Shown one piece after another: positions 20,941-33,261 of a stretch of 64,000 nucleotides of DNA. The first letter of the stretch is position 1; each line of letters starts with the position of its first letter. The stretch covers positions 13,640,854 to 13,704,853 of the forward strand of contig CP093830.1 of assembly GCA_033063855.1 (NCBI GenBank). Direction: 5' to 3'. Position numbers and translations under genes: made by a program. A model generated the notes under the pieces. The model worked only from the letters and a program-made list of their open reading frames with translations, was not told where the DNA came from and did no database searches. This DNA is from Smittia aterrima (lineage: Eukaryota; Arthropoda; Insecta; Diptera; Chironomidae).

Positions 20941-22071
20941 TGTGTCTTCTAAAATAAAATAGATCGAGCTTATCGAATGATCACTTTACGCAATTATTCT
21001 TTTACCTGGTTCAATTTTTTCGTATTTTTCGTTTCAGAGATGAAAACTTTTGGATTGTCCAATTGCTGCTTTTACTGCTGCCTGCGTAAACGATTGGTTG
21101 TTGAGAATTTTCCTTTATAGTTTCAGCTTCTTCAGAGATATCTCCTGTTAAAGGAAAGAAGAGAGATTTAGACGTCGATGAAGAAAACTTTTTTTTTCTT
21201 ATTTTTGCTCTCAATACACTCAAGCGCACGTGTGGTTCAGTCATACATTCAAAGGGCCAGCAAAGTGGCGAAGAACGAAGGGATTTCTTCGAAACTAAGC
21301 TGTAAACTCATAAAAGATCCGAGAAACATGAAGATGAATCCAATAAGAAGTTATCAAGTATCTGGCATGTGCTTTTCGCCAGCTGATTCGTGGAAAATTT
21401 TCGAGCTGCGGCTCAAAACAAAGAAAAAAATTCCTTCTTCTCGATATCGCGAACTCTAAAACTATTTTCTCTCACTGGATCTTACTAAACACAACTGATA
21501 AGTATTGGACAACATTTTTCGTTTAATCTTTTCGCCTCCAGAGCATCAACTGATAGAGAAACATTAGAAAATTTTATTTTTTCGGAGAATCCATCGTGTC
21601 ACTAACACAAGTTTTTGCAAGTTTTGACCGCTTTGTTATCACAACTTTGCACTAATCCTAATCTTAATGATGTCGGCTTTCGTCATCACATCTTTAACGT
21701 TGGAAAACATGTTACACACTCGCGGAAAATTAAACTATATTCAAAACTTGTACAAATTAAATATGGCGTCGTCATTCACATTTTTTGCGAAAACTTATTT
21801 AGCCGATTTGTAAATCGATTAACAGGAAAATCTGAGCTGAATTTTATCACACTCGACGCACACAAATCCCAAAATTACATTCATTCACACATCATATCGT
21901 ATTAATTACGTTTAACACATATTTTTGTTAAAAAAATCTGATATTTATTTCTACCTTCTAAGATTGATTCATTAATGTTTGAACGCCCTTCGGTTTTTAT
22001 GAAAACGTCTGAGCGTTTTTTTTATTTTTTGAAAACGTACAACTGATCTCAAAACTCTAACTCAAGTATGA
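20941..22071. other. GIGYF 5' UTR with intron, plus upstream region
   Basis: On the minus strand a GTAAAAG..TTTTAG intron (21005-20949) precedes the GIGYF start codon. The block 20911-21548 is the source of the fragment at 9432-10069. On the plus strand an open frame at 21178-21459 begins MKKTFFFLFLLSIHSSARVV, which looks like a signal peptide, but the displaced copy has ACG in place of ATG. I do not call it a gene. Nothing else is supported up to the RNase Z stop. Confidence 0.5.
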
Positions 22072-24342
22072 TCAAGTATCTCTAGCATTTCTAAGTTTCT
22101 TCCAAGTCTCCCTTTCTTCTCTGTTCCTTCTATGGACCACTCTCCTTTCGAGTAATTCAATTTGCCTACTGAACATTGCTTTGAGTGGTTCATGCAACAA
22201 ATCAATTGAAGGGAGATCATTTAACGTAACTTCCATATTATCAAAAGCTATTGCGACGTTAGGGAATTCTTTCTCGACTAAAGGTATTTTCCCGTAGCGA
22301 TTTGAGAAATGTGTTAAAATCACAAATTTCGCATTCATTTTACGTCCAGCTTCAACTGCTTGTGATATTGTTGAATGCTTCTTGACTTTTGCTAATGATT
22401 CAAGATCGTCTTCCATTGTCGCTTCGTGAATGAGAACGTCAGAGTTTCTTCCAATATTGATAAGTTCCGAAGTAGGAGCAGCATCACCGCTATAAGTTAT
22501 CTTCAAGTTGTCATTGGGACATCGTTCGTTCTGCATGGAGTTTTTCATTTCTAGTGAAATGCCAAACGCATTATTACAATGATTAACATAACATGTCTCA
22601 ATATCTGTCAGCCCAAGTCGATTGCATAAAGATTTCTTCATATCTTCTTCGATGTGATAGGCGAGCTAAAAATTGCGAAAGTTAGTTGACTTCTCATTTA
22701 AAAATATTTAAATCTTACCAATCCTGTGCAGGGAACAAAATCAAATGTGCTCGAAATCTCTTCGATTGCATGATTGTAATAAACGAGCCAATTTGATATA
22801 GTAATGGGGGCGAATAAAACAACTTTTTCATTTGTAACTTTCCGCCGTTGATTGAGGATTTGAAACAAGCCTAAGTGATGATCCGCGTGAAGGTGAGATA
22901 TGAAGATAAAACGAAGATTTTTAAGAAGTTCGTCAGTTTTCTCTCGACCATAAAACCGAATCAGTTGTCCAAAAGCACTCTCGCCACAATCAAGCAAAGC
23001 ACAACTATCATTTGTTATATGAATGAGATTGCATGAGTCGTTCCTCGTTTTAGTTGGCATTCCAGAGCCGGTTCCAAGAGTAATGATCCGTGGGAATTCT
23101 TTCGCTCTCTCATTATCACTTCTTGGAGTAACTTCTCGTTTGTATTTTGAAATAAGTTTTTTCAGTTCAGGAGTCATTTCTTCGATAGCATTTTCCGGAA
23201 GTGATTGTTGTGGTAAACTTTGTTCAAATCCATTTGGAGGACGAATATGAAATACGTTTAAGATTCGTAATTCTTCCTTTGGATCTTGTTGTTTGTTAGG
23301 AAGAACTTCGTTGAGTAAAGGAAACACTTTATTATCGATAGCGTTGAGCTGTGCTTGCAGAATATTTGGAGCTGATTGACCAGAAAACTTATTTCGTTCA
23401 TTAAGGATCCAGTGAGTTGTCGTTGATGGAAATGCTTTCAGCCATTTCTGGTAAATTGGATTCTTTACAATATTTTCTGGAGTGAAATGTATCACAATCT
23501 TTGCTAAGTCCTCTGAATTTCCATGAGAGTTCAAATCTTGTAAACTTTCTAAAAACGTCTCATCAGGAATATCAATAAATGTGAATACAACACTAGGATC
23601 ACTCGGCCGCGAAACTTCCTTAGCAGTCACAATTGAACCATCAGGAAGAGTTATATCATTTCCTTTTTTCAAACTCATAACCATTTCAGTGGAATCAATT
23701 CCTTTCTCAACGCACTTTTCAAGACAAAAATCTCCAGGTTGCTCGTGTAGTTTGCAAACGAAAGCCATTGACAAATTTTCTTTGTTTTCATTGCTTCGAA
23801 GTGGCACGTAGCGAACTGACATCAACGGGTCTTCGAACGACATTTGCTTCATGCAATCTGACATCTCGACTTGTATGTTATTCAATTTAAGGAATTTTCT
23901 TGCAGCTCCAAACATTTTATCAATTCCAGGAGGACCGTGAATGGTAATATTAGAACACTCGAAATCTTGAAGCGTTAAACACATTCCAGGCGTTCCTCCG
24001 AAGCGATCCCAAGTATTTCTAGTCAAGAATATGTGCTCGATCTTTGATAAGTTTGTTCTGTACTCGTTGACCAGTCTTTGAGTTCCCTCTCCGCAATTGA
24101 ATAAATATCTAAAATTAAAAGATCTTGATAAGAGAAATTCTGATTGAATTAAAAGCTTACCTTTTATGTTTTGTGAAGAGATAAACTGATGGACCACTTC
24201 CTGGAGATCCATTGCCAATAACTTGAAGATAAACTATTTTCGATATTTCACGATGTTGTTGCTTCTCCACGCGTTCTCTTTGATAAAGTCTCCTGAACTT
24301 CAACAAAGGACTTCGCGTGTTGAATAATAATGTTTTGATCAT
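22072..24342 (-). CDS. RNaseZ: Ribonuclease Z, long form (ELAC2 type)
   Basis: Exons 24342-24161, 24108-22719 and 22665-22072 encode 721 aa, close to the usual size of animal long-form RNase Z. The N-terminus (MIKTLLFNTRSPLLKFRRL) is basic and amphipathic like a mitochondrial presequence. The degenerate amino half follows (YLQVIGNGSPGSGPSVYLFT, YLFNCGEGTQRL). The catalytic carboxy half has GTGSGMPTKTRN (PxKxRN loop), SHLHADHHLG (metal-binding HxHxDH), GDAAPTSELI, and the HEAT motif in LIHEAT, then THFSNRY. The enzyme cleaves the 3' trailer from tRNA precursors in nucleus and mitochondria. All key residues I can check are present. Confidence 0.96.
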
Positions 24343-26893
24343 TTCTTTGCTGGTTGTCAATGCACGAGAGATTGAGGAAGATTTAATTTTTATCTTTCAC
24401 AAGAAAACTTGCTTGTTTGTTTACATTTTTAAAATAACTTTTTTCGAACATGAAGCAAGAGACGAATTTGAGACCTACAAATGTTTCGTACTTTGGTGTT
24501 GCAAATAATTTATTTCAAATAAAACAAGTGACGAGACAGAGGAAAATTAGATATCAAATTTTCCAATAGTTCAATAAATTTAACTAAAAAAGTATTTTAC
24601 ATTAAAAATATTTAAAGAAAATTAAATATCAAAAATATTTTTTTTGAATTATAAAGCTGCTGCACACAACAGCCTGCATATCTTGTTTATTGTCAATATT
24701 TGCATGTTGCAGATATTGACTCGCCTTAATGAACTGCACTTCCCATTAGTAGCTCATTACAATAAATCATTAAATATTGACAGTTGAATTAATGTTTTTT
24801 AACCTCCTGACAAAGCAATCATGAATCACCGCTCATTAAATATCAGATCACTTCCGAGTGAATGCAACAAGATGTCACGAAGCTTCGGAATCACATTCCT
24901 CTGATTGAATTGCGAAAAGCGCTCAAAGCAATTTTCTGACTGCAATATTGATGAGAAATAAATTGTTTTCTCATCCTCTTCTTTTTCTTCTGACCGAAAC
25001 GTATAACGTTTCTGATCCCGATGGTTCATCAGAGGATTTGGCAATTTAACGAAAACTTTTTTGCGAAACGATTCAATCCGCTTTTTCATCGCAACAGTCA
25101 CTGTCGAATAAAATATTTATTCCGGCAGCGTTTTGCGGTTTCGCTCTGATTCGATTTCATTTAATTCACTTGACTTCTCTTCTGCCTGATGCCGCTTGCC
25201 AATGATTAACATGTTATCATCAACAGATTATCGAATAGACTTCAATGTGATTGGATTGCAGAGTCGTTGCTTTCGAAAAGTTTTTTTTATGTGACATTCG
25301 TCGAGGATTTAGAAAATCTAAAATCCCAAATTATTATGTCGCGCGAAAATCGATTTGCGAACAGCAAAATATTCATTTTTCTTTCCGCGAATCCTCGAGA
25401 ACCAAACAGCGGCAATGAAGTTTATTGGATTTCGCTATGAAAACTGATTAAAAGCTTTTGATTGAATTATTCAATTTTTTGTCGACCGCTTGATTTCATA
25501 AATTGTGAAGCCCAGAGCTGGCAGATTGTGAAAACGTTTCTTTTTTTTGCCCATGCGGCGTCAACATGAAGCCATGCAAATAAACCAATTTAATTTTTGT
25601 CGATGTGCATTGATGCATCGCAATTCACAATAAAACAATAGCGATTAAATATTTTATGTTTGACGGAACTCTCCCGTCGCGGATGGCAGCAAAAAAGTTG
25701 CTGGAGAATTCAAATGGAATCGCCAGCTTTCTGATGACAAATGTGAATTGGAAATAAACATCGGCGGTTGAGGGTTAAATATTCGTTTGTGATTTCAATG
25801 TGAACTCTTGCCAAAGTATTTTTTGCTGCTTTTTGTTATTCAACGAAGAAAGATGCTGAAGTCAAATTTTCTTTTCTCACAGCCTTTTGTCACTATCTTC
25901 AAATCTATAAGGAGCAATAAAAGAAAACTTGACAGAGAACAAGTTTTAAATGTTTTCTTTTTTCGTAGATGAAACCGAAGCAAAAAAACTTCTCATTGCA
26001 CGTGGAGTTTCGTCCTTTTTCGTTGGAGCATGCGCTTGAGAAATGTTGACGGTGAATATTCAACATAAATTCTTATGATTTCATGCAACTCACTTCAGTC
26101 GTCGCTTTACAGAGAAGCGAAACATTCCTAACGAGAATCTAATCGAAGCGATTGATAATTGTGTTGATCAGTGTGCATTGTCAGAGTATTTAATTGATTG
26201 CAAAGAAAAATATTTATTTTTTATCAACTTGATGATCAATCAATCAATAAATTGTGCAACAATTCATGTTCAAGTGGGAAACATAACGTCAAGTAGGGAG
26301 AGCACGGAAAAATCGGAAAATTAAAACATCATCGATAGAACATAAAACGAATGTTAACATTTCAGAAATAAAAATCATTCTTGTTGACACAAAACTCGAG
26401 AAAAAAAAATCATGAAACGTAATAAAATGTTTATTGTGCAATTCATAACGTTTAAAAGCGATCACGCGATGTATTTTGTCAAAGCTTAATCTGATGACGG
26501 AGATTGTCGGAAATCGAATCAATTGTCGAAGTCGCTTTCAATTCACTTTTAAAAACTGAGTTTTTTTTGACCTCGTTGAGAGTTAACTGATAAGATTAAA
26601 GTGAATTACTAGTTTTCATTTAAAGTTCTTTAAATAACTTGAAGTTTAATAATTTCCTATCGCAATCAGTGTTTCACTAATGGACCACGAAATTTAATTA
26701 CACAGACATCCCAGTGAAAATATGTGCCAATGAAATAATTACCAAAACTCGTAATTATGTTGGAACAATGAAAATAACGAGTGCGTGAGCTTCACTAAAA
26801 CATGTATGAAGCGTTCTGATAATATTCATGAAATTATTTAAATTCGCTCCGTGCAAATCATAATGACAACGAAGCCTTCGCTCTAATTGCGGG
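24343..26893. other. Long intergenic region, no gene seen
   Basis: 2.5 kb between the divergently transcribed RNase Z and B3GLCT genes. Open frames are short and lack recognisable features. A compact perfect-stem hairpin occurs at 24692-24720. It may hold cis-regulatory DNA, but nothing specific can be shown. Confidence 0.4.
24692..24720. other. Short hairpin in intergenic DNA
   Basis: GTCAATATTTGC and GCAGATATTGAC pair over 12 positions (one G-T) around the 5-base loop ATGTT. It is too short for a typical microRNA precursor. Function unknown. Confidence 0.3.
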
Positions 26894-29264
26894 ATGTTGA
26901 TGATCGTCGTGATTGTTTTAGTAATTGCGCTGCTAGGGGAGACTTGCGGATTGAGTAAGTGAGAGAGTTCCTTAACGAAATTGCTTCTCAATAAAACCGA
27001 AAAAAAATTATTCTCATCCTCGAAGGATATAAAATTCGATGAACATTTTTCCTGATTATCCAACCACAGGAGAAAACATGAATGTCACACTCTATTACCA
27101 TATCTATAAAAATGAAAACCCTCTTCGAAAGCATTCGACATCACAATGTGTTTTCTCCTCTTTCACTTGAGAAAGCAAGCTCAATTTGTGACGGGGACAG
27201 AGAATGCAAATTTAAAATTCAAATCCAGTTTCAGATGAAATATCAGTTTTGGTTCTAAGCCAGCAGAATAAATATCATCGGGGAGAAGCTGAACACTTGA
27301 AGCAAGCTATTATCGAACAATCATTAAATTTAGACGATGGTGTAAGTAGATAAGTTTGATTTTATCATGACGATGACTTGCTTATTAAGCTTTTTGAAAA
27401 CTCATTGTCAACGATGTTGACTCAACTTTGAAATTTTTTGCGAGTTGATGAAACAACGACGACAACTTTTAAAGTCAACAAGTCATCTTTAAAAGTTTCA
27501 TTCATTGTTGAGAACGAACGTCGCTCTCTATTTCCTTTCAATTAAAGAGATCTGACTTTATAACGAAGAAAAACTTTTCGTTTCAGTCGAGACCGAACGT
27601 TTACCTCTCACATGAAGTTTTCGAGAGAAGCAATGCTGCTTGGGCTATCACACCGATATTGATTGATATTCTAAATCAATTAATTAAACCTCAGACGAAA
27701 TGGTTTGTTTTGTGTGAAGCCAATAGCATGGTGAATTGGAATAAGTTGCTAACGAATCTCGATGCTGAAGACGAGACGAAAGTAAGAGGAATTTCAAATT
27801 TTCTACTTTGCTTGGAATTTTCAATAAAAATCCTTTTTCACATTTTTCATCCTCTTGAAATATTTCAGGAAGTTTACTTCGGATTCCCACTCTTCGATCG
27901 GGATGCAACAATTATCCATCACTTCGCCTTCTTCCACAATCCATCAACATTTCATTATCCTCATTTAAGAGCAGGTGTTGCCTTTTCCATCCAAATCATC
28001 AAAAGGTTTGTAATCTCTCACATGAGAAATGCCAGTTGAAGATAAATAGAGCTACATCAATCTGTTAGACAGTAGTTAATTGATTTACGATTTTTCACAA
28101 CCGCCTTCGTTTCATTTATTATTCATTAGACTGGTTGAGCGTTTACTTCCTTCACCAAACTCGCCATCGTTCAAGCCGCCAATGGATTTTTCGATCGACG
28201 CTGCTCACGAACTCGCTTTGTTCATGTGGAATGTCGATAAGAATCTCGTTTTAAAGCCAGTGCCTTACTTCTGCAGCCATTACCGATCTGACTGTGCAAT
28301 CTACGCGAAGGAGGAGAGCATCTTTTGTGTAAGAGATAGAAAACTCCCTGAACTGGAGCCTCAAAATAATTGTGACAAATTATTGTCCTTATTCCCTTCA
28401 GGGCAATCCCATTAGTCTTGATAAAGTTTTATTTGCTGTAAAAACTTGCGAAAAGTACCATAAAGAACGGTTGCCGGTAATTCTTCGTACATGGGCGCAG
28501 TTTACGATTCACTTGAGAGTCTACAGCGATGTTCAAGACGAAGTGATTCCAACGATTTCCACTCGAATTCCAAACACAGAGCGAGGACATTGCGAGAAAA
28601 GTTTGCAGATATTGCGGCTCATTCTCGAGGAAATCTCAAGGAACTCCACATTAAAGAGCGTAGATTACATTGTCATGGCCGATGATGATACAATTCTGAG
28701 GTGAATCGCACAAAAAACTTTTGATTGAATTGGAATCTGAATTTTCTCTTACCTCATAGCACATCATCTCTCTCCGAATATCTCGGATGTTTCAACAAAA
28801 ACGATTATATTTATCTTGGGGAGCGCTATGGTTACGATTTGTTCTCGGAAGACTCGGGCTATAATTATATAACGGGCGGCGGTGCAATCGTTTTCAGTCT
28901 CAAAACTGTGAAGAGAATCGTTGAGTCATGCTCCTGTCCTAGTCCGTCGTCGCCAGATGACATGATTATCGCATCTTGTCTCAAGCAACATGAAATTGAG
29001 CCGATTCATTCAACACTCTTTCATCAAGCGAGACCGAGAGATTATCCAGCAGATGTGATAAGTCGTCATTCCATTTCGTTTCACAAGTTCTGGCAGATCG
29101 ATCCGGTTGATGAGTACGCTAAACGCTTCAGGAAAAACGATGAAGAATATTTCGAGATCAACAAGCATATAATTCACGATTATAAATATTTAAAACGTGA
29201 GTGCATGTCGTCGGCTGTCGAGAACAATTTCCATCAAAACGATATCAGCCATGCTGAATTATGA
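26894..29264 (+). CDS. B3GLCT: Beta-1,3-glucosyltransferase acting on O-fucose (B3GLCT)
   Basis: Seven exons: 26894-26954, 27235-27341, 27587-27781, 27869-28005, 28130-28328, 28402-28700 and 28760-29264. They encode 500 aa, the same size as the human enzyme. The first exon supplies a signal peptide (MLMIVVIVLVIALLGETC). The N-terminal half (ISVLVLSQQNKYHRGEAEHL; RDATIIHHFAFFHNP) is the B3GLCT-specific pseudo-domain. The C-terminal half is the GT31 catalytic domain, with MADDDTIL (DxD-type metal site) and YNYITGGGAIVFS. The protein ends HAEL, an ER-retention signal of the KDEL type. In known relatives it adds glucose to O-fucose on thrombospondin type 1 repeats in the ER as part of folding quality control. 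Confidence 0.95.
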
Positions 29265-32200
29265 TGTTGAATGCTTTCTAATAAAAATAATTTTGGTTTT
29301 TATTGCTATTTCTACTTCAGCTCATTGTTACGCAACGGGAAAATTCTGTTTCGGTTTCATTTATGTTCTAATTTCTCTTCGAGGCATCACGATTTCACAT
29401 TTTCAGATTCCGTGGTTGAAACAAAGTTTGAAAATGCTTTAAAGAAGAATCTAACACATTTTCAAATAATTTTATTTATGAATCTAACCGAGACAAGTTC
29501 CAACTTTCTCTTATAGCCTTCTATCATATGTCAACGGTACCTACTCACAATAAATATGAATTAACTCTAACGGAACTGTAAGTTGGGTCTCCTAGCGAGA
29601 CAAGTAGATTGAATAAGCAAAGTGCCATGAGCGATGATTCTCATTTATTTCACCTCTCGTAAAAGTGTCGTCTTTCACAATTCTCCACTCTATTTTAATC
29701 GCTACAGCTCTTCAAGAAGGGAATGAAATTCGTTTCCTTCGTCTGAGTGCTGCAGGAAGAGCAGAAAACAATAAACACTTTATTTCTCAACTCTTTTCCA
29801 TTCGAAAGATAAATAATTGCAACAACAACAAGAAAGGATCTGAAAATTGTTTTTCACTTTTTTTCCCTCTCATTTTCAGTTTCCCGCTTTCGTATTTTCA
29901 CAATTCATTATAGTCGGAGATAAAATGCTTCACGACGGAGATGGATTTTCCATTCCAACTCGTTTGTCATAAATATCACAAAAAAAAAACGAATGAAACA
30001 AAATTTGTTGTGCAACATTCGCTGGAGAAACTTTTATGAAAAGGATTTTTTTCTGTAAAGAAGGTTCATGAGCGTTTCAAAAGCAACGATTATTTCAAAT
30101 AGAGAATTTCCTCTTGACTTCTCTTCTAAACGATATTTCAACAGCACGACTCAAATAAATCTCCATTTAGTTAGACAGGAAAAAACTTACAAATTCCTCC
30201 TTCTCAGTCCTCAAAAGAACAAACCATAATTTGCACGTCGGTTAGTGTCGAAATTGTGATAAAATGCTTGCCTCGGTAAACAGCGATTTATTCAAATTTT
30301 ATTCATATTTGTATGTGCGCGGTGAAAAATTATGTGCTCATAATGATGTTTTGTGCGGTGAAACATTTTTTTATTAAAATTTATTTCCCAGAAGTTAATG
30401 GCGAACGTCGTTTGATAGAAAAGTTTCAGTTTCAAAAGGCGAGGAAGTTACATTGAAATTAAGTTAATTGCTGTCTATGAAAGTCTCTGAAATTTTCATT
30501 ATTCAAACAAATGTTTGAAAAGCTTAAAGTTCTCTTAATTGGTTTTGAGAATAACATAGAGTTGAAAACTTCAACTGAAATGTTTAATTGCTTTGCTCTT
30601 TTCTACTTTAAAAGTTCCTTTTGAGGAGCTTCAAACGAATTCCTCGGACGAAACATTCCAATTGAGTAAGCAGTTTGACTTTTCACAAGACCTTCCTTCA
30701 ATGGTTTCCAAGAATCGTTTTAAAACTAAACACAAAAGGGAAACATCTCAAGGATTGCCAAGAAAATTTCAGATCAAAAAAGCTTAAAGGTGAAAAAAAT
30801 TCACCTTCGCCCACAACAATTCTATCGTTTAACAAAGTAACGCTTGATAAGAAACGCATTAAGATTTCATTTCAACAGCTTTCTTGTTGATTGAAGGCAA
30901 AACTGCTCTTGATTTTCCATTAGGATTTTCACAACAATGATTTTTCTTTTATTGAAAACTTTCTTCGGCAAACTCACTCTTGAAGTGGGAAATCAAACAA
31001 TGAAATTGAACTTTGCGAAGAAATTTCATCATCCCACTCTCAACAATGAAAGATTAATGAATAAACGCAAATCGAATGGCAAACGAAACTTTGGAGATGA
31101 AGAAGGAGAAAAGCGTCTTTTCATGTGAATCACAATTGAAGATTTTTATTGCTTTCGCTTGTTTCTTACCTTTAATTTTGTTTACTTTCCGTTCGACTCG
31201 GGTAACGTTCCAATTCGATGAAAGACGCACAAAGGAAGCTCAAGGGGAAGCAAATCGGATGCTGTATTTGTAGCACTAATAACATTTCATTAGAAAGAAA
31301 TATTTGTCGTCGTCTTCGTCTTCAAAGGAAGTTCAGTTGAATAATTTACGATGGAGAATCATAATATTTTGATGAAGAGATGCGAAAAGAGCAAAAACGA
31401 ACAAACAATGATGGTGAAGTATTTGTTGACAAATGAAGATTGAGGAAATAAATCCTCCGTCATGATATTGTGATTCAATACGTAAATTTTCGCATGCATA
31501 ACAATGAGAAAGAAAAATATTTGAGGGCAGCCAGGAGAGTCGAATGTTGTTAGACGACGTGAAAATATCAACAAGTTTCTGCATCGTTAATTTCTGGCTT
31601 TGACGACAATAAATTGCTCACTCCAACTTCATTGTCCTATGAATTTATTTAAAAGGAAATAGTCGAGTCGATGTCACGAGGTTTGAACAACAAACCGCTC
31701 TGGAAATCGATAAAAATACAAACAAAGTTGTTTGCCTTCGTCTGCGAGATTTTACTGCTTGCAGACGATTTTCCAGACACTTCAGACGGCACAGAAAAAT
31801 ATGAATCGCTCTCTGGTTGGAAATTGAATTAAAAAGAAATGAAAATGTTGGCAAGGCTTCAATCCAGCTGATGAATAATTTCCTTAGATGACTCTCTGCT
31901 CCAGACAGACTCAAAACTATCGAGAACAAGTCGAATCCAAGTCGACTTCATACAGAAGACTTTTAAAAGTAAAAAAACTTAATTCGAATGAACAATTAAA
32001 TGAACAAACAAGGTAGCTCAGCTTGCTTCGTGTTATCACTGAACTGCACAAGGCTCTTGAAAGAATAAATTTTTTGCCAATTCATTCAACAGATTATCGT
32101 CTTTCGCTTCGAAAGTGTCGAAACGAAGAAAAATAGAAAATGAAATTAAGCTTATTATTGTGCACTTAAAAAAGAAAAACTTGCAAAGTCACGAGCGGAA

Positions 32201-33261
32201 AAAGAACGTGTGTCGTGACATGCAAATATTGGCGAAAGGAAAGCGATAAATCTTCGCTGAAGAAACTTTCACGATTCAGAATAAATAAATAAACCTCAGA
32301 CATCAGTTCGCTGCTTGTTGCATCATTGACCTTCTCACAGTATTTGACCGATTCTTTTATTGATTGATATGACTCTGAGTAAGTGTTGTATCTCACAGAC
32401 CATGAGAAATTGCCAGACACCATAAAGAATTATTTAACAATTCAAGAGAGAAAAGATTGACATTTCCATATCGAAATCATCATCGGTTGCTACGTCTGTT
32501 TCTGAAGGAACGTGACAGAGGTTGATGTGAATTGAACAAAATTACCATTGTGGATCGGAGTATTATGATAATAAAGCAATATGGGTTGGGCGATATAGAA
32601 AAATCTAGTGGAAGAAATATTTCGGTCACGATTCAGAGCAACTGATAACGATGATAATATGCTCGATAGCTGGAAATTCAAGGCGCCCAGAATATTAAAG
32701 AGGAGAATAAACGAGAACGTAAAGAGCTTTTAATATCGAGAAAATTGCTGTGGAAAGCAAGACGACAAAGCGAGCGACTGTCGCCTCCTTACCAAACCTT
32801 AAAGGTGAGCCTCAAACAATCCGAAATCAATATTTCATCAGAAGCCACAAAATTTCATAAATAACTTAATGCAATCAACCGCAGTTTTATTAAAATATTA
32901 AATAATAAAATATTTTTTAATTAAATTTTTTTGTTTCGCTCGTTACCAAGTTGCATCGTCGTCATTCGTCAAAATTGATTTTACTCAATTGCTATTTTGA
33001 TTGGACGTGCTTGCTTCGCTCTCTCGGGCTCTCTAAGGGACGATGAAATTTGCGTAATGCGGTTAAGCTAATTTATTCGAAACGGTTAAGTTTTTAGGCA
33101 ACATTCCCATGCAAATTTATGCAATGACGCAAAATTATGCAATCGATGTTTTAAAATATTGATTTTTCATTTTTCAACAACTCTTTAAGCTTTAATCTGG
33201 ATCGACCTTCAATTATTTTAATTCTGATAATTATTCGTTCACAGGAAAAGGCAAGTTTACT
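29265..33261. other. 4-kb gene-free stretch
   Basis: Only short, unsupported open frames on both strands. Composition is AT-rich without obvious tandem repeats or inverted-repeat elements. It is one of three unusually long empty intervals in an otherwise compact region, and regulatory DNA or unrecognised non-coding RNA is possible. Confidence 0.4.

Noticed and set aside
21615..21905. 96-aa plus-strand open frame
   Set aside because: No features; in GIGYF upstream DNA.
24826..25101. 91-aa minus-strand open frame
   Set aside because: No homology or splice signals that I can support.
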